Notes: generated from the sequence alone by a model not told the origin. DNA of 64,000 nucleotides from JBBIIC01 sp037446725 (GCA_037446725.1 JBBIIC010000004.1:124001-188000); one strand, 5' to 3'. Positions 34,614 to 43,299 are shown, numbered from the stretch's first letter. Program-made: numbers and translations.

Positions 34614-35675
34614 ATGAAACGGAGCCGACTCATCGCAGCAGCGCTCGCGGTACACCTCCTCGGGGTATCGCTTGTGCCGGCGCTTGCCGGTGCAACTCCT
34701 TCGACGGGAACGACCGCCCCCCCGACTCCCGAACTCCAGCAGGCAACCGAACGCGCCCTCGAACTCGAGCTCGCGATCGAAGAGCGCCGAGCGGAGCGCA
34801 TAGCTCTCGAAGAGCGCATTGCGGTGACCAACCTGCGCATCATCGCCCAGCAGGAAGTGCTCGCAGGGGCGCGACGTACCCTTCTGACGGCCCAGGAGGC
34901 GTATCGGGAGCGCATGGTCGGCATGTACAAGTCCCGCATCGCAAGCCCGCTCAGCGTGCTCCTGACCGCGCAGACCATGTCCGACTTCTATTCGCGCATC
35001 TTCATGCTCACCCGCATCGCTCAACGCGACAAGCGAGCGTATGCGGACGCCGCCGTCGCCGCAGCCGAGGCGGAGTTCCAGGCGGCGTACCTCGACGACC
35101 TCAAGGCCCAGGACGTGGCGTTGCGCCAACTCGAGCGCACCTCGCTCGAGGAGCTCGATGCCGCTCTCGCCGAGCAGCGTACGCTGGTGGACCGGCTCAC
35201 CGCGGAGGCGCTCCGTCAGCTCGAGGCCAGACGCACGGTTATCTCGCGCACGCGGAAGGAGTGGCTCAGGAGCTCCGTCCCGCTCGATGCCGAGATACGA
35301 CAGGTCCCGGTCGTAGTGGAGCCCTACGTCGGGCGCGCCTACCTCGGCACGGAACACCAGCCAAGCCGCTACCGTAGTCTCGGCCGCACGCAGAGCGCGG
35401 TGTGCTCGTGGTACGGCAACGAGTTCCACGGGCGCCTGACAGCCTGCGGTCAGATCTACAATCAGAACGACTTCACGTGCGCGTCGAGAACCCTGCCGTT
35501 CGGCACGCGTCTGGCGCTCACCCGCGGTGAGCGGCGGATCGTCGTCGTCGTGACGGACCGGGGGCCGTTCATCGCCGGACGCGACCTCGACCTGTCGCGC
35601 GCAGCCGCACGCGCGCTCGGCTTCTCGGGCGTTGCGACCGTGGATGTCGAGTTCGTCGAGGTCGTGAAGGAGTAG
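34614..35675 (+). CDS. Secreted coiled-coil protein with RlpA-like double-psi beta-barrel
   Basis: A 353-residue protein with a signal peptide (about 1-27), a coiled coil (about 38-215) very similar in layout to that of the divergent NlpC protein, and a C-terminal RlpA-like barrel (from SAVCSWYGNEFHGRLTACGQ, with the conserved VVVVTDRGPF and DLDLSRAAARAL). RlpA proteins are lytic transglycosylases or peptidoglycan binders at the septum. The ATG at 34614 (GGAAGGC upstream) is preferred to an earlier in-frame start. Confidence 0.85.
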   Translation: MKRSRLIAAALAVHLLGVSLVPALAGATPSTGTTAPPTPELQQATERALELELAIEERRAERIALEERIAVTNLRIIAQQEVLAGARRTLLTAQEAYRERMVGMYKSRIASPLSVLLTAQTMSDFYSRIFMLTRIAQRDKRAYADAAVAAAEAEFQAAYLDDLKAQDVALRQLERTSLEELDAALAEQRTLVDRLTAEALRQLEARRTVISRTRKEWLRSSVPLDAEIRQVPVVVEPYVGRAYLGTEHQPSRYRSLGRTQSAVCSWYGNEFHGRLTACGQIYNQNDFTCASRTLPFGTRLALTRGERRIVVVVTDRGPFIAGRDLDLSRAAARALGFSGVATVDVEFVEVVKE

Positions 35676-35699
35676 GCCGGCGCTTGGCAGGCCGTGCGG

Positions 35700-36215
35700 C
35701 TACGCCACGTGGATCAGCGAGACGATCTTGGCGTCGCCGAGCTTCTGCCGTCCGTTGAGGAAGTCCAGCTCGATGAGGAAGGCCAGTCCAGCGACCCGCG
35801 CGCCGGTGCTCTCGGCGAGTTGGGCCTTCGCTGCGGCGGTGCCGCCGGTCGCCAGCACGTCGTCGACGATCAGCACGACGTCGCCCGCGCCGATCGCGTC
35901 GAGGTGCATCTCGAGCGAGTCCGTGCCGTACTCGAGCGCGTACTCGGCCTGTGTGGTCTCCCAGGGCAGCTTGCCCGGCTTGCGGGCAGGCACGAAGCCG
36001 GCGCCGAGCCTGTAGGCTAGTGCGCCACCGAAGATGAAGCCCCGCGCCTCGGCGCCCAGCACCTTCGTGATCCCGTCTCCGGCGAACTCATCGGCAATCG
36101 TGTCGATGGCCTCGCGGAACCCGTCCGGACTCGCAAGCAACGGCGTGATGTCCTTGAAAACGATCCCCTCTTTGGGGAAGTCGGGGATGTCGCGGATGTA
36201 GCTCTCCAGGTTCAT
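35700..36215 (-). CDS. apt: Adenine phosphoribosyltransferase
   Basis: Salvages adenine to AMP using PRPP. The start at 36215 (GGAGGTACG upstream) gives 171 residues beginning MNLESYIRDIPDFPKEGIVFKD. The PRPP loop VLIVDDVLATGGTA is present. It is last in a run with hpt, so both purine-salvage transferases are adjacent. The longer upstream frame adds unconserved residues. Confidence 0.95.
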   Translation of the reverse strand: MNLESYIRDIPDFPKEGIVFKDITPLLASPDGFREAIDTIADEFAGDGITKVLGAEARGFIFGGALAYRLGAGFVPARKPGKLPWETTQAEYALEYGTDSLEMHLDAIGAGDVVLIVDDVLATGGTAAAKAQLAESTGARVAGLAFLIELDFLNGRQKLGDAKIVSLIHVA

Positions 36216-36265
36216 CGTACCTCCAGGCTGCAGGGGATGCCGTGCACAGGATACGACGAAGCCGG

Positions 36266-36835
36266 TCACCCGACCAGAGAGACCCCCGGTGCCGTCGCAT
36301 CGTCGCGAACGGTGGCGACGTAGGGCAGATTGCGCAGGCGGGCGTCCAGGTCCAGGCCATAGCCGACGAGGAACCTGTCGGGCACCTCGAAGCCCCGGTA
36401 GGCGATCGGGAGGCTGACGATACGCCGGGCGTCCTTGTCAAGCAGCGTGCACACCTCGAGAGAAGCGGGGTTGCGCTGTCGCAGCACCGACAGGATGTAG
36501 TTGAGCGTGAGGCCCGTGTCGATGATGTCCTCGACGACGACGACCCGGGCTCCCTCGATCGGGTCGTCGAGATCCTTGGTTATCCTGACCGAGCCGCCCG
36601 TGCCCCCCGCGTAGGAGGTGATCGCCATGAAGTCGATGGTGAGGGGAAGGTCGATGTGGCGGCACAGGTCGCAAAGGAAGAACAGGCCGCCGCGCAGCAC
36701 GGTCACGAGTCGCAACCGATGACCCGCATGGTCCTCGGTGATCGACCGTCCGATCTCGGCGACCCGCTCGGCGATCTCCGCCTCGCTTAAGAGGACGCGT
36801 TCGACTACGTCCTCGCCGGCGAACGCCTTCGTCAC
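36266..36835 (-). CDS. hpt: Hypoxanthine phosphoribosyltransferase
   Basis: Salvages hypoxanthine/guanine with PRPP. The 189 residues show the PRPP motif VVVVEDIIDTGLTL and the flexible-loop SYAGGTGGSV. The GTG at 36835 overlaps the stop of the upstream 145-residue gene (GTGA), so translational coupling is likely. tilS and ftsH, frequent neighbours of hpt elsewhere, are not here. Confidence 0.95.
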   Translation of the reverse strand: MTKAFAGEDVVERVLLSEAEIAERVAEIGRSITEDHAGHRLRLVTVLRGGLFFLCDLCRHIDLPLTIDFMAITSYAGGTGGSVRITKDLDDPIEGARVVVVEDIIDTGLTLNYILSVLRQRNPASLEVCTLLDKDARRIVSLPIAYRGFEVPDRFLVGYGLDLDARLRNLPYVATVRDDATAPGVSLVG

Positions 36836-37269
36836 GTCATGTCCCTGTCCACGCCACCGGCTCCGAGCCCACCGCCCTCGGACAGCGGGCGCTCTGCGAC
36901 ACCGATGCCGAACCGCGCGAGCAGCAGGCGGAAGTCCTTCTGGTAGAAGATCTTCACGTTCACGTCCGGGTAGAGCTCCTTCAACCTTCTCACCTTGCGA
37001 TTCTTCTTCGTGACCAGCTTCTGACTCATCGTCGTCAGCTCGATGTAGAGATCGAGGTCGGGCAGGTAGAAGTCCGGGGTGAACGAAGCGACCGCTCTCC
37101 CCTCTCCATCCCACTCGATGGGGAACGTGGTCGGCTCGTACTCCCAGCGGATGTGGTAGAAGTCCAGGATCTCCGCGGCGACCCGCTCACTGGGGTGCGC
37201 GAACTCGATCGACGTCCGTTCCGGAGCGTGGTCTGCGGGTGCCGGCGTGTGTGCGTTGTCCTCGGTCAT
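36832..37269 (-). CDS. Predicted PD-(D/E)XK-fold protein, 145 aa
   Basis: Unnamed conserved-looking protein. Residues ~30-115 read like a nuclease-type fold: TPDFYLPDLDLYIELTT (acidic D...E-x-T where enzymes have E-x-K), a basic KKNRKVRRLKELYP helix and VKIFYQKDF. Threonine replaces the usual catalytic lysine, so it may bind rather than cut nucleic acid. Coupled to hpt by a 4-base overlap. The fold call is an inference from motif layout. Confidence 0.65.
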   Translation of the reverse strand: MTEDNAHTPAPADHAPERTSIEFAHPSERVAAEILDFYHIRWEYEPTTFPIEWDGEGRAVASFTPDFYLPDLDLYIELTTMSQKLVTKKNRKVRRLKELYPDVNVKIFYQKDFRLLLARFGIGVAERPLSEGGGLGAGGVDRDMT

Positions 37270-37274
37270 ACTCC

Positions 37275-37982
37275 CTACACGACGTCCTCGAACACCCGTC
37301 CGAGTGCCCGTCTGAGAAGATGGCTCTTCAGGTCGCCGGTGACCCCGGTGAGCTCGCCGAGCGTCTCGACCAGTTTCTGTCGCGTCTCCGGCGTGCGATG
37401 ACGAAACGCGGGCATGAGGGCCTGCCCGAAGAAGGCGGCCTCGCGCTCCGCGAACGTCTCGTACATGCGCAGATGACGCGGCTCGATGCCGAAGCGTCGC
37501 AGGTCCCAGGCCGCATGCGCGATTCGGACATCGGCGGGACCGATCTCCGGACCGCGCTCCCCATCGGCTATCTCGACGAGATTGTAGTCGGCGAGTTCGC
37601 GAACGAACGAGACCGGCAGGCCGAGTACCGACGGCACGTCGTCGAGCGCGACCGCCTCGGCCTCCTCGAACGGCAAGGCGACCGGTTCCGCCCCGACCGG
37701 TCCGGTGCCCCTGAGCTCCGGGGGCACCTTGCCCTTGTCGAAATCAGCCAGCTTCTCACGGATGACCGCGAGCGGGAGGAAGTGCTCCTTCTGCAGGCGC
37801 AGGATCATGTCGACCCGGGCGAGGTCGTGCTGCGAGAACTTGCGATACCCCCCCGGTGTTCGCTCGGGCGCTATGAGCCCCTCCTCCTCCAGGAAGCGCA
37901 CCTTGGAGATGGAGAGGTCCGGATACGCTGGCTGCAGGGTCTCGACGACCTCTCCGATCGTCATGTAGTCACGAGCGGCCAT
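37275..37982 (-). CDS. MerR-family transcriptional regulator (Rv1828-like)
   Basis: A 235-residue protein with an N-terminal MerR winged helix (YMTIGEVVETLQPAYPDLSISKVRFLEEEGL... in two segments, residues ~6-75) and a long C-terminal domain not related to metal sensing. It lies 5 bases after an FHA gene, the same order as Rv1827 (GarA)-Rv1828 in mycobacteria. Start at 37982; an internal ATG at 37964 is also plausible. Confidence 0.87.
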   Translation of the reverse strand: MAARDYMTIGEVVETLQPAYPDLSISKVRFLEEEGLIAPERTPGGYRKFSQHDLARVDMILRLQKEHFLPLAVIREKLADFDKGKVPPELRGTGPVGAEPVALPFEEAEAVALDDVPSVLGLPVSFVRELADYNLVEIADGERGPEIGPADVRIAHAAWDLRRFGIEPRHLRMYETFAEREAAFFGQALMPAFRHRTPETRQKLVETLGELTGVTGDLKSHLLRRALGRVFEDVV

Positions 37983-37987
37983 CAGCC

Positions 37988-38443
37988 TCACGACCCTCCG
38001 CGGTCCATGAACACCATCTGGAACCTGCCGACCTGAACGACGTCGCCGTCGTGGAGCGTCGCCCTGTCGACACGCACGCCGTTGACGTAGGTGCCGTTCA
38101 ACGAACCGACGTCCGACACGCTGACCTCTCCGGCCTTGAACTCGAGCACCGAGTGGCCGCGCGATACCGTGATGTCGTTGAGGAAGATGTCGCACTCCGG
38201 GTCCCTGCCGACGGTGAGCCTCGACCGGTCGACGAAGAATCGCTCGCCGACGTCCGGACCTTTGCGGACAACGAGGACAGGTCCGGAAACGGCCCATTCC
38301 CGGGCGGCGCCCCCGGTCTCCTCCGAGCCTTCGGGGACCGGAGCGAAGGACTCCGTCGCGCCCTCTAGCCGGACACCGCACGCCGGGCACGCTGAGACGT
38401 TCGAATCTTCCAGACTCGTACCACAGGCCGGACAAGATGTCAT
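37988..38443 (-). CDS. Zinc-ribbon FHA-domain protein (GarA/OdhI-like context)
   Basis: A 151-residue protein with an N-terminal zinc ribbon (CPACGTSLEDSNVSACPACG) and a C-terminal FHA domain (LTVGRDPECDIFLND, SRGH, GSLNGTYVNG). FHA domains bind phosphothreonine. GarA/OdhI homologues inhibit 2-oxoglutarate metabolism when unphosphorylated, but those carry a TTSVF-type phospho-motif that I do not see here. Its role may therefore differ. No Ser/Thr kinase is in the window. Confidence 0.87.
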   Translation of the reverse strand: MTSCPACGTSLEDSNVSACPACGVRLEGATESFAPVPEGSEETGGAAREWAVSGPVLVVRKGPDVGERFFVDRSRLTVGRDPECDIFLNDITVSRGHSVLEFKAGEVSVSDVGSLNGTYVNGVRVDRATLHDGDVVQVGRFQMVFMDRGGS

Positions 38444-38480
38444 GGCGTGCTTCCTCTCACGGCGACGGTGCCGCCACGGA

Positions 38481-38741
38481 TCAGTCTGCGAAACCGATCT
38501 CGCGCTTCTGGAACGACTCAGCGATCTGCGCCTCGAGAGCCGCCACGACCTCGGGGGTCTCGAGCACCTTGGAGAGCTTCTCTTCGCTCAGCCGGTTCTT
38601 GACGTAAGGATCCTTGAGGGCGTCGGAGAGCTTGCGGCCGTTCTGCACCTCGCGGATGACGTACTCGACGACGCGCTCCTCGACGGCGTCGGTCGCGAGA
38701 TCGTCCATGAAGCGCTGCAGTTTCTCGGAGAGTGTGGGCAC
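38481..38741 (-). CDS. Hypothetical helical protein, 86 aa
   Basis: A small, charged, all-helical soluble protein starting MPTLSEKLQRFMDDLATDAV and ending at a phenylalanine-aspartate rich tail. I do not recognise a family. Clean start, and spacing of 32-37 bases to both neighbours within the RsiG-like/FHA/MerR group suggests a regulatory or accessory role. Confidence 0.7.
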   Translation of the reverse strand: MPTLSEKLQRFMDDLATDAVEERVVEYVIREVQNGRKLSDALKDPYVKNRLSEEKLSKVLETPEVVAALEAQIAESFQKREIGFAD

Positions 38742-38773
38742 CCGTCCTCCTCATCACGACCGCCGGGCGGCCG

Positions 38774-39082
38774 CTACTCGTCGTCGTCTTCGTCCAGGGT
38801 CTCCGCCACGTCGACGTTCGATACACCGCGCAAGTCGCTGGCGAGTATCTCGATCAGCCGCTCGACGTCGCCTCCGGAGATGACGTCCTCGCCGGCCTCG
38901 CGCTGACCCGTCAGCCTGCGCACGAGTTCCGCCCTCAGGATGTCGATCTTGCCGTGGAGGACCCGGCGCCGGTACGAGATCCTCTGCTCTTCCTCGTACA
39001 GCTCGTCCAGTACCGACCGAAGCTCTTCGTTGCTCTTGTTCTCGAGGTCGATCAGCACGTCATCGTACCTGCTGTCGCTCAC
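38774..39082 (-). CDS. RsiG-like c-di-GMP-responsive anti-sigma candidate
   Basis: A 102-residue helical-hairpin protein. Residues E32-x3-S36-x2-R39-x3-H43-x3-D47 (in EQRISYRRRVLHGKID) match the RsiG motif E-x3-S-x2-R-x3-Q-x3-D except for His in place of Gln. In Streptomyces, RsiG has two copies, binds a c-di-GMP dimer and holds sigma WhiG inactive; Rubrobacter has a one-motif homodimeric form. With one motif, this protein resembles the latter. No WhiG-type sigma gene is in the window, so the anti-sigma role is inferred. Confidence 0.7.
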   Translation of the reverse strand: MSDSRYDDVLIDLENKSNEELRSVLDELYEEEQRISYRRRVLHGKIDILRAELVRRLTGQREAGEDVISGGDVERLIEILASDLRGVSNVDVAETLDEDDDE

Positions 39083-39134
39083 CTCTCGGGCCCCCTTCGA
39101 ATCGGAACCTCACCGGTCGTGTGCCGGCGTTTCG

Positions 39135-39140
39135 ATTGTA
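39135..39140 (-). promoter_or_regulatory. -10 element upstream of the RsiG-like gene
   Basis: TACAAT on the minus strand, about 53 bases before the start of the RsiG-like gene, inside the only gap of note (39083-39185) in this part of the run. The -35 is poor. It may start the RsiG-like/86-aa/FHA/MerR/hpt/apt transcript. Confidence 0.45.
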
Positions 39141-39185
39141 GCAGACGCGAATGCGGGTCGCCGGGCACAACCGACACCTCAACCT

Positions 39186-40013
39186 TCACTCTAACCCGAG
39201 GTCGCCGCCGTTCGCAGGCTTGCGCCCGAGGTCCTCGCGGACCGCCTGCTCTTGCAGTCGGCGCGCCTCGGCCTCCTCAGCCTCGGTCAATCGTCCTTCC
39301 TGCAGTGTGATACCCAGAGCGACCTCGAATCCACGACGTATCGCCAAACCAATCTCGAGTCGTGAGGGCGGGCCTGCCGGCCGATCTGCGAGTGTCGAGG
39401 TCGTTGCGTCCAACGCGCGGCGTGCCTCGTCGCCCAACCGGAACACCTCCGCCTCGCGCCGCACGTCCCGGCTGATGGTGAACGAGCCGTGCTGCAGGAC
39501 GGTCGATCCGAGCCACACCTGGGCGCTGCCGGAGAGCTTGCGGGCGCCGAGCGAAAGGTCAGCGGGAGTGGCGTGCAGGTAACACGCGGCAGACCCGCCA
39601 TCCCCCCGCGGTCGTGCGGTGAGGCGGGCCTCCACGCCCAGCGACCGGTATGCGTGCTCGAGGCCGACGCACAGGTACCGGTATGACGCCGCAACTCCGC
39701 GAGGGACGCCGTCTTCCGACGAGGCCGCCACCGAGTAGGTGACTTCATCGTCGTGCAACACTCCCCTGCCACCCGTGGCGCGGCGCACGACATCGATGCC
39801 CCAGTCGCGACACACGTCGAAATCGATGCCGTCCGGGGCCTGGAATCGGCCGAGCGAGACCGTGGGTCGTGCCCACTCATACAGCCGAACGGTCGGCGGA
39901 ACCGATCCTGCTTCGCGTGCCTGCTGGATGGCGCGGTCGACGGCCATGTTCCATGCGCCGTCCGCGGGCGCGGGATCGACCAGCAGGCGCCAGGCGAGCG
40001 CCACAGGGCTCAC
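39186..40013 (-). CDS. lipM: Octanoyltransferase LipM-like (lipoate-protein ligase A fold)
   Basis: Moves octanoyl groups from acyl carrier protein to GcvH as the first step of lipoate synthesis. The 275 residues show RRATGGRGVLHD, the predicted catalytic C144 (ACYLHATP) and K159 in GARKLSGSAQ, the pattern of LipM rather than of an ATP-using LplA, which would lack the cysteine. GTG start overlaps the gcvPB stop, so the lipoylation enzyme is coupled to its target system. Confidence 0.85.
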   Translation of the reverse strand: MSPVALAWRLLVDPAPADGAWNMAVDRAIQQAREAGSVPPTVRLYEWARPTVSLGRFQAPDGIDFDVCRDWGIDVVRRATGGRGVLHDDEVTYSVAASSEDGVPRGVAASYRYLCVGLEHAYRSLGVEARLTARPRGDGGSAACYLHATPADLSLGARKLSGSAQVWLGSTVLQHGSFTISRDVRREAEVFRLGDEARRALDATTSTLADRPAGPPSRLEIGLAIRRGFEVALGITLQEGRLTEAEEAEARRLQEQAVREDLGRKPANGGDLGLE

Positions 40014-41506
40014 TCCTCCCGGCGATACCGGAGGTCCGGATTGCGGGCGGCTCCCGCCTCGTCAAGCCTGCGGACCGGCGTTGTGTACGGCGCGCTCTTC
40101 ACGAGGTCGGGGTCGGTCGCGGCCTCCTCGGCGATGGCGAGCATGGCGTCGGCGAACCGGTCGAGTTCCTCGAGCGACTCGGTCTCGGTGGGCTCGATCA
40201 TGAGCGCCTCATCGACGATGAGCGGGAAGTACACCGTCGGCGGATGGAAGCCGTGGTCCAGCAGGCGCTTGGCGATGTCGAGCGAACGAACACCGTGCTC
40301 GCGCTTCTGGCGCGACCCGGACAGCACGAACTCGTGCATACACGTGCGGTCGTAGGGAAGATCGTAGGCCTGGCGCAACCGCTCCTTGAGGTAGTTGGCG
40401 GAGAGCACCGCCTGCTCGCTCACCTCACGCAGGCCCTCCCCGCCGAGTGCGCGAACGTACGCGTATGCCCTCACGAGAATGCCGAAGTTGCCGTAGAACG
40501 AGCGTACACGGCCTATCGAGCGTTCCGGCCAGGCGAACTCGAACGAGCCGTCGACGGCCCGCACGGGTACGGGACCGGGCAGATAGGGCGACAGGCGCTC
40601 GGTCACGCAGACCGGGCCGGCGCCCGGGCCTCCCCCGCCGTGCGGCGTCGAGAACGTCTTGTGCAGGTTGGTGTGAAACGCGTCGAATCCCATGTCCCCG
40701 GGGCGAGAGATACCCATGATGGCGTTGAGATTCGCTCCATCGCAGTACGCGAACGCGCCGACCTCGTGGGCCAGCCGCGTGATCTCGAGGATGTTCTCGT
40801 CGAAAAGGCCGAGCGTGTTCGGATTGGTGAGCATCAGCGCGGCGACGTCGGTGTCGAGCACCGAGCGCAGCACCTCGAGGTCGACCCCGCCACGCTCGTC
40901 ACTCGGGACCGTCGTGACTTCATATCCGCACATCGCAACGGTCGCAGGGTTCGTGCCGTGGGCCGAGTCCGGGATGACGACACGCGCACGGGCGTCACCC
41001 TGGTCGACGTGGCAGGCGCGGAAACACATGAGCGCCGTCAGCTCGCCGTGAGCACCCGCCGCCGGCTGAAGAGTGACCCCCGGAAGACCCGAGACCTCCG
41101 CGAGAGCCTCGGCGAGCCCAACCATCAGCTCGAGTGCGCCCTGCACCGTCGCGGCGGGCTGGTACGGGTGCAGACCGGCGAATCCCTCAAGCCGCGCGGC
41201 GTCCTCATTCACTCGGGGGTTGTACTTCATGGTGCAGCTGCCGAGCGGATAGCTGCCCGAGTCGACCCCGAAGTTCATTGAAGCGAGGTGTGCGTAGTGG
41301 CGAGCGATCTCGACCTCCGTGACGTGCGGCACCACCGGTGGCTCGGTCCGGACCGCTCCGCCGAGCGCTACATCGAGGTCGATCGCGGGGACGTCGAGTT
41401 CGGGCGGCATGACGCAACGGGACTCGGCGGCGCCGGTCTCGAAGATGAGCCGCCGGGGACCGCGTGCGGGGGCGGTCGCCGGCGTGTGAGCAAGACGCTC
41501 GGTCAC
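40010..41506 (-). CDS. gcvPB: Glycine dehydrogenase (decarboxylating) subunit 2
   Basis: PLP-carrying half of the P-protein of glycine cleavage. The 498 residues include the Schiff-base lysine K283 in NLHKTFSTPHGGGG. The split gcvPA/gcvPB form is typical of many gram-positive and anaerobic bacteria. GTG start overlaps the gcvPA stop. Confidence 0.97.
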   Translation of the reverse strand: MTERLAHTPATAPARGPRRLIFETGAAESRCVMPPELDVPAIDLDVALGGAVRTEPPVVPHVTEVEIARHYAHLASMNFGVDSGSYPLGSCTMKYNPRVNEDAARLEGFAGLHPYQPAATVQGALELMVGLAEALAEVSGLPGVTLQPAAGAHGELTALMCFRACHVDQGDARARVVIPDSAHGTNPATVAMCGYEVTTVPSDERGGVDLEVLRSVLDTDVAALMLTNPNTLGLFDENILEITRLAHEVGAFAYCDGANLNAIMGISRPGDMGFDAFHTNLHKTFSTPHGGGGPGAGPVCVTERLSPYLPGPVPVRAVDGSFEFAWPERSIGRVRSFYGNFGILVRAYAYVRALGGEGLREVSEQAVLSANYLKERLRQAYDLPYDRTCMHEFVLSGSRQKREHGVRSLDIAKRLLDHGFHPPTVYFPLIVDEALMIEPTETESLEELDRFADAMLAIAEEAATDPDLVKSAPYTTPVRRLDEAGAARNPDLRYRREE

Positions 41507-42882
41507 AGGGAGGCCACCTCCTCCGCGAACGCATCCATCTCCACGCGCGTGCGCTTCTCAGTCACAGCGAACAGGACGAGCGTTTCGGCGAGAGCCCGGT
41601 CGATACCCGTGTGGTCGAGCGGCCCGGTGTGCGCGAGCGGGACCCCCGCAAGGAAGCCTCGCTCGAGCATCGCTTCGCGCATCGCTGTGACGTCGCCGTC
41701 GAATGCGAGTGCAAACTCGTGCGCGAACGGCGCGCCCCAGGGAGCCCGGAACCTGCCGGTCTCGAGCAGGCGATCTCGCAGATAGTGGGCTTTCGTGATA
41801 CACGCACGCGCCGTGGAGGCGAGACCCTCGCGGCCCACGGCGCACAGGTAGACGGCAGCGCCTAACGCACAGAGCGCCTGATTGCTGCATATGTTGCTCG
41901 TGGCCTTCTCGCGGCGTATGTGCTGCTCCCGCGTCGAGAGCGTCAGCACGAACGCCGCGTTACCGTCGACATCGACGGTTCGGCCGACGAGCCGGCCGGG
42001 GACGTGGCGAACGTGCTCGTCGCGGCAGGCAAAGAAGCCGAACGCGGGACCTCCGAGACTCATTGGGCTGCCGAGGGGCTGGCCCTCGCCCACCACGATG
42101 TCGGCGCCCTGTGCACCGGGTGGCTCGACCACACCGAGCAGCAGGGGGTTGGCCCCGACGACCAGCAACGCACCGGCCTCGTGGGCCAGATCGGCAGCAC
42201 CGGCGACGTCTTCCAGGTTCCCGAGCACGTTCGGGCTGCTCAGGAGGACCGCGGCAACATCGCCGGTCTGAAGCACCGAGGCGAGCGCTCCATCGGCGCC
42301 GGTAGTGACAACGCCGTCTGCCTCTGCGCCCACGAAGGTCACCTCGAGGGTACCCGCCTCCGCATACGTGAGCAGGGTCTGTTGCCACTCGGGATGGACG
42401 GTGCCCGCACAGATGACGCGGTGGCGCCTGGTCACGCGACTCGCCATCATCGCCGCTTCCGTGAACGCCGTCGCGCCGTCGTACATCGACGCGTTGGCGA
42501 CGTCCATGGCGGTCAGCGCGCAGATCATCGACTGGTACTCGTAGATGGCCTGCAGCGTCCCCTGACTGACCTCGGGCTGGTACGGGGTGTACGCAGTGAA
42601 GAACTCGGGTCTTCGCAGCACGTGATCGACTATCGACGGCACGTAATGGTCGTAGCTGCCGGCACCGGCGAAGCTCACCATCCCCCCCGCGGGTTCGTTC
42701 GAATCGGCAAGGCCTCGCAGGTGAGCGACGAGCTCCATCTCTCCGAGTCCCCCGGGCACGTCCAGTGCGCGATCGAGGCGGACCTCGGCTGGTATGTCGC
42801 CGAACAGATCGTCGAGCGCCTCGCAGCCGACAGCGCGAAGCATCGCCTCGCGCTGCTCGCACGTCACAGGGATGTGTGGCAT
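41503..42882 (-). CDS. gcvPA: Glycine dehydrogenase (decarboxylating) subunit 1
   Basis: The 459-residue partner of GcvPB, starting MPHIPVTCEQREAMLRAVG. Contains the AGAGSYDHYVPS and TPYQPEVSQGTLQAIYEYQS segments of the family. Together the two subunits decarboxylate glycine and load methylamine on GcvH. Start is 7 bases after gcvH. Confidence 0.97.
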   Translation of the reverse strand: MPHIPVTCEQREAMLRAVGCEALDDLFGDIPAEVRLDRALDVPGGLGEMELVAHLRGLADSNEPAGGMVSFAGAGSYDHYVPSIVDHVLRRPEFFTAYTPYQPEVSQGTLQAIYEYQSMICALTAMDVANASMYDGATAFTEAAMMASRVTRRHRVICAGTVHPEWQQTLLTYAEAGTLEVTFVGAEADGVVTTGADGALASVLQTGDVAAVLLSSPNVLGNLEDVAGAADLAHEAGALLVVGANPLLLGVVEPPGAQGADIVVGEGQPLGSPMSLGGPAFGFFACRDEHVRHVPGRLVGRTVDVDGNAAFVLTLSTREQHIRREKATSNICSNQALCALGAAVYLCAVGREGLASTARACITKAHYLRDRLLETGRFRAPWGAPFAHEFALAFDGDVTAMREAMLERGFLAGVPLAHTGPLDHTGIDRALAETLVLFAVTEKRTRVEMDAFAEEVASL

Positions 42883-42889
42883 CGGATTC

Positions 42890-43273
42890 TTACACTTCCT
42901 TGGAGACGAACGCCTCGTACTCCTCGGCGGAGAGCAGCCCGTCGAGCTGGGACGGGTCGGCGAGCTTGACCTGGATCATCCAGCCCTCTCCGTACGGGTC
43001 CTCGTTGACGGTCTCGGGCGTGTCCGCAAGGCCGGAGTTCACCTTCACGATCTCACCGTCGGCCGGCGAGTACACTTCGGAGACGGACTTGACCGACTCG
43101 ATCTCGCCGAACGGCTCGCCGACGGTCACGGCGTCGCCTTCCGAGGGCAGGTCCACGTAGACGACCTCACCGAGCTGGTTCTGTGCGAAATGCGAGATAC
43201 CGATGATGGCGACGTCGCCCTCGAGGCGTACCCACTCGTGCTCCTTGTCGTACTTCAGGTCGCTCGGATACAT
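42890..43273 (-). CDS. gcvH: Glycine cleavage system H protein
   Basis: Lipoyl carrier of glycine cleavage. The start at 43273 (AAGGAG upstream) gives 127 residues beginning MYPSDLKYDKEHEWVR. Lipoylated lysine K62 is in EIESVKSVSEVYSP. Sits 26 bases after gcvT. Expected substrate of the LipM encoded at the end of this cluster. Confidence 0.97.
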   Translation of the reverse strand: MYPSDLKYDKEHEWVRLEGDVAIIGISHFAQNQLGEVVYVDLPSEGDAVTVGEPFGEIESVKSVSEVYSPADGEIVKVNSGLADTPETVNEDPYGEGWMIQVKLADPSQLDGLLSAEEYEAFVSKEV

Positions 43274-43299
43274 CTCTTGTGCGCTCCTTTCGGGCCTGC

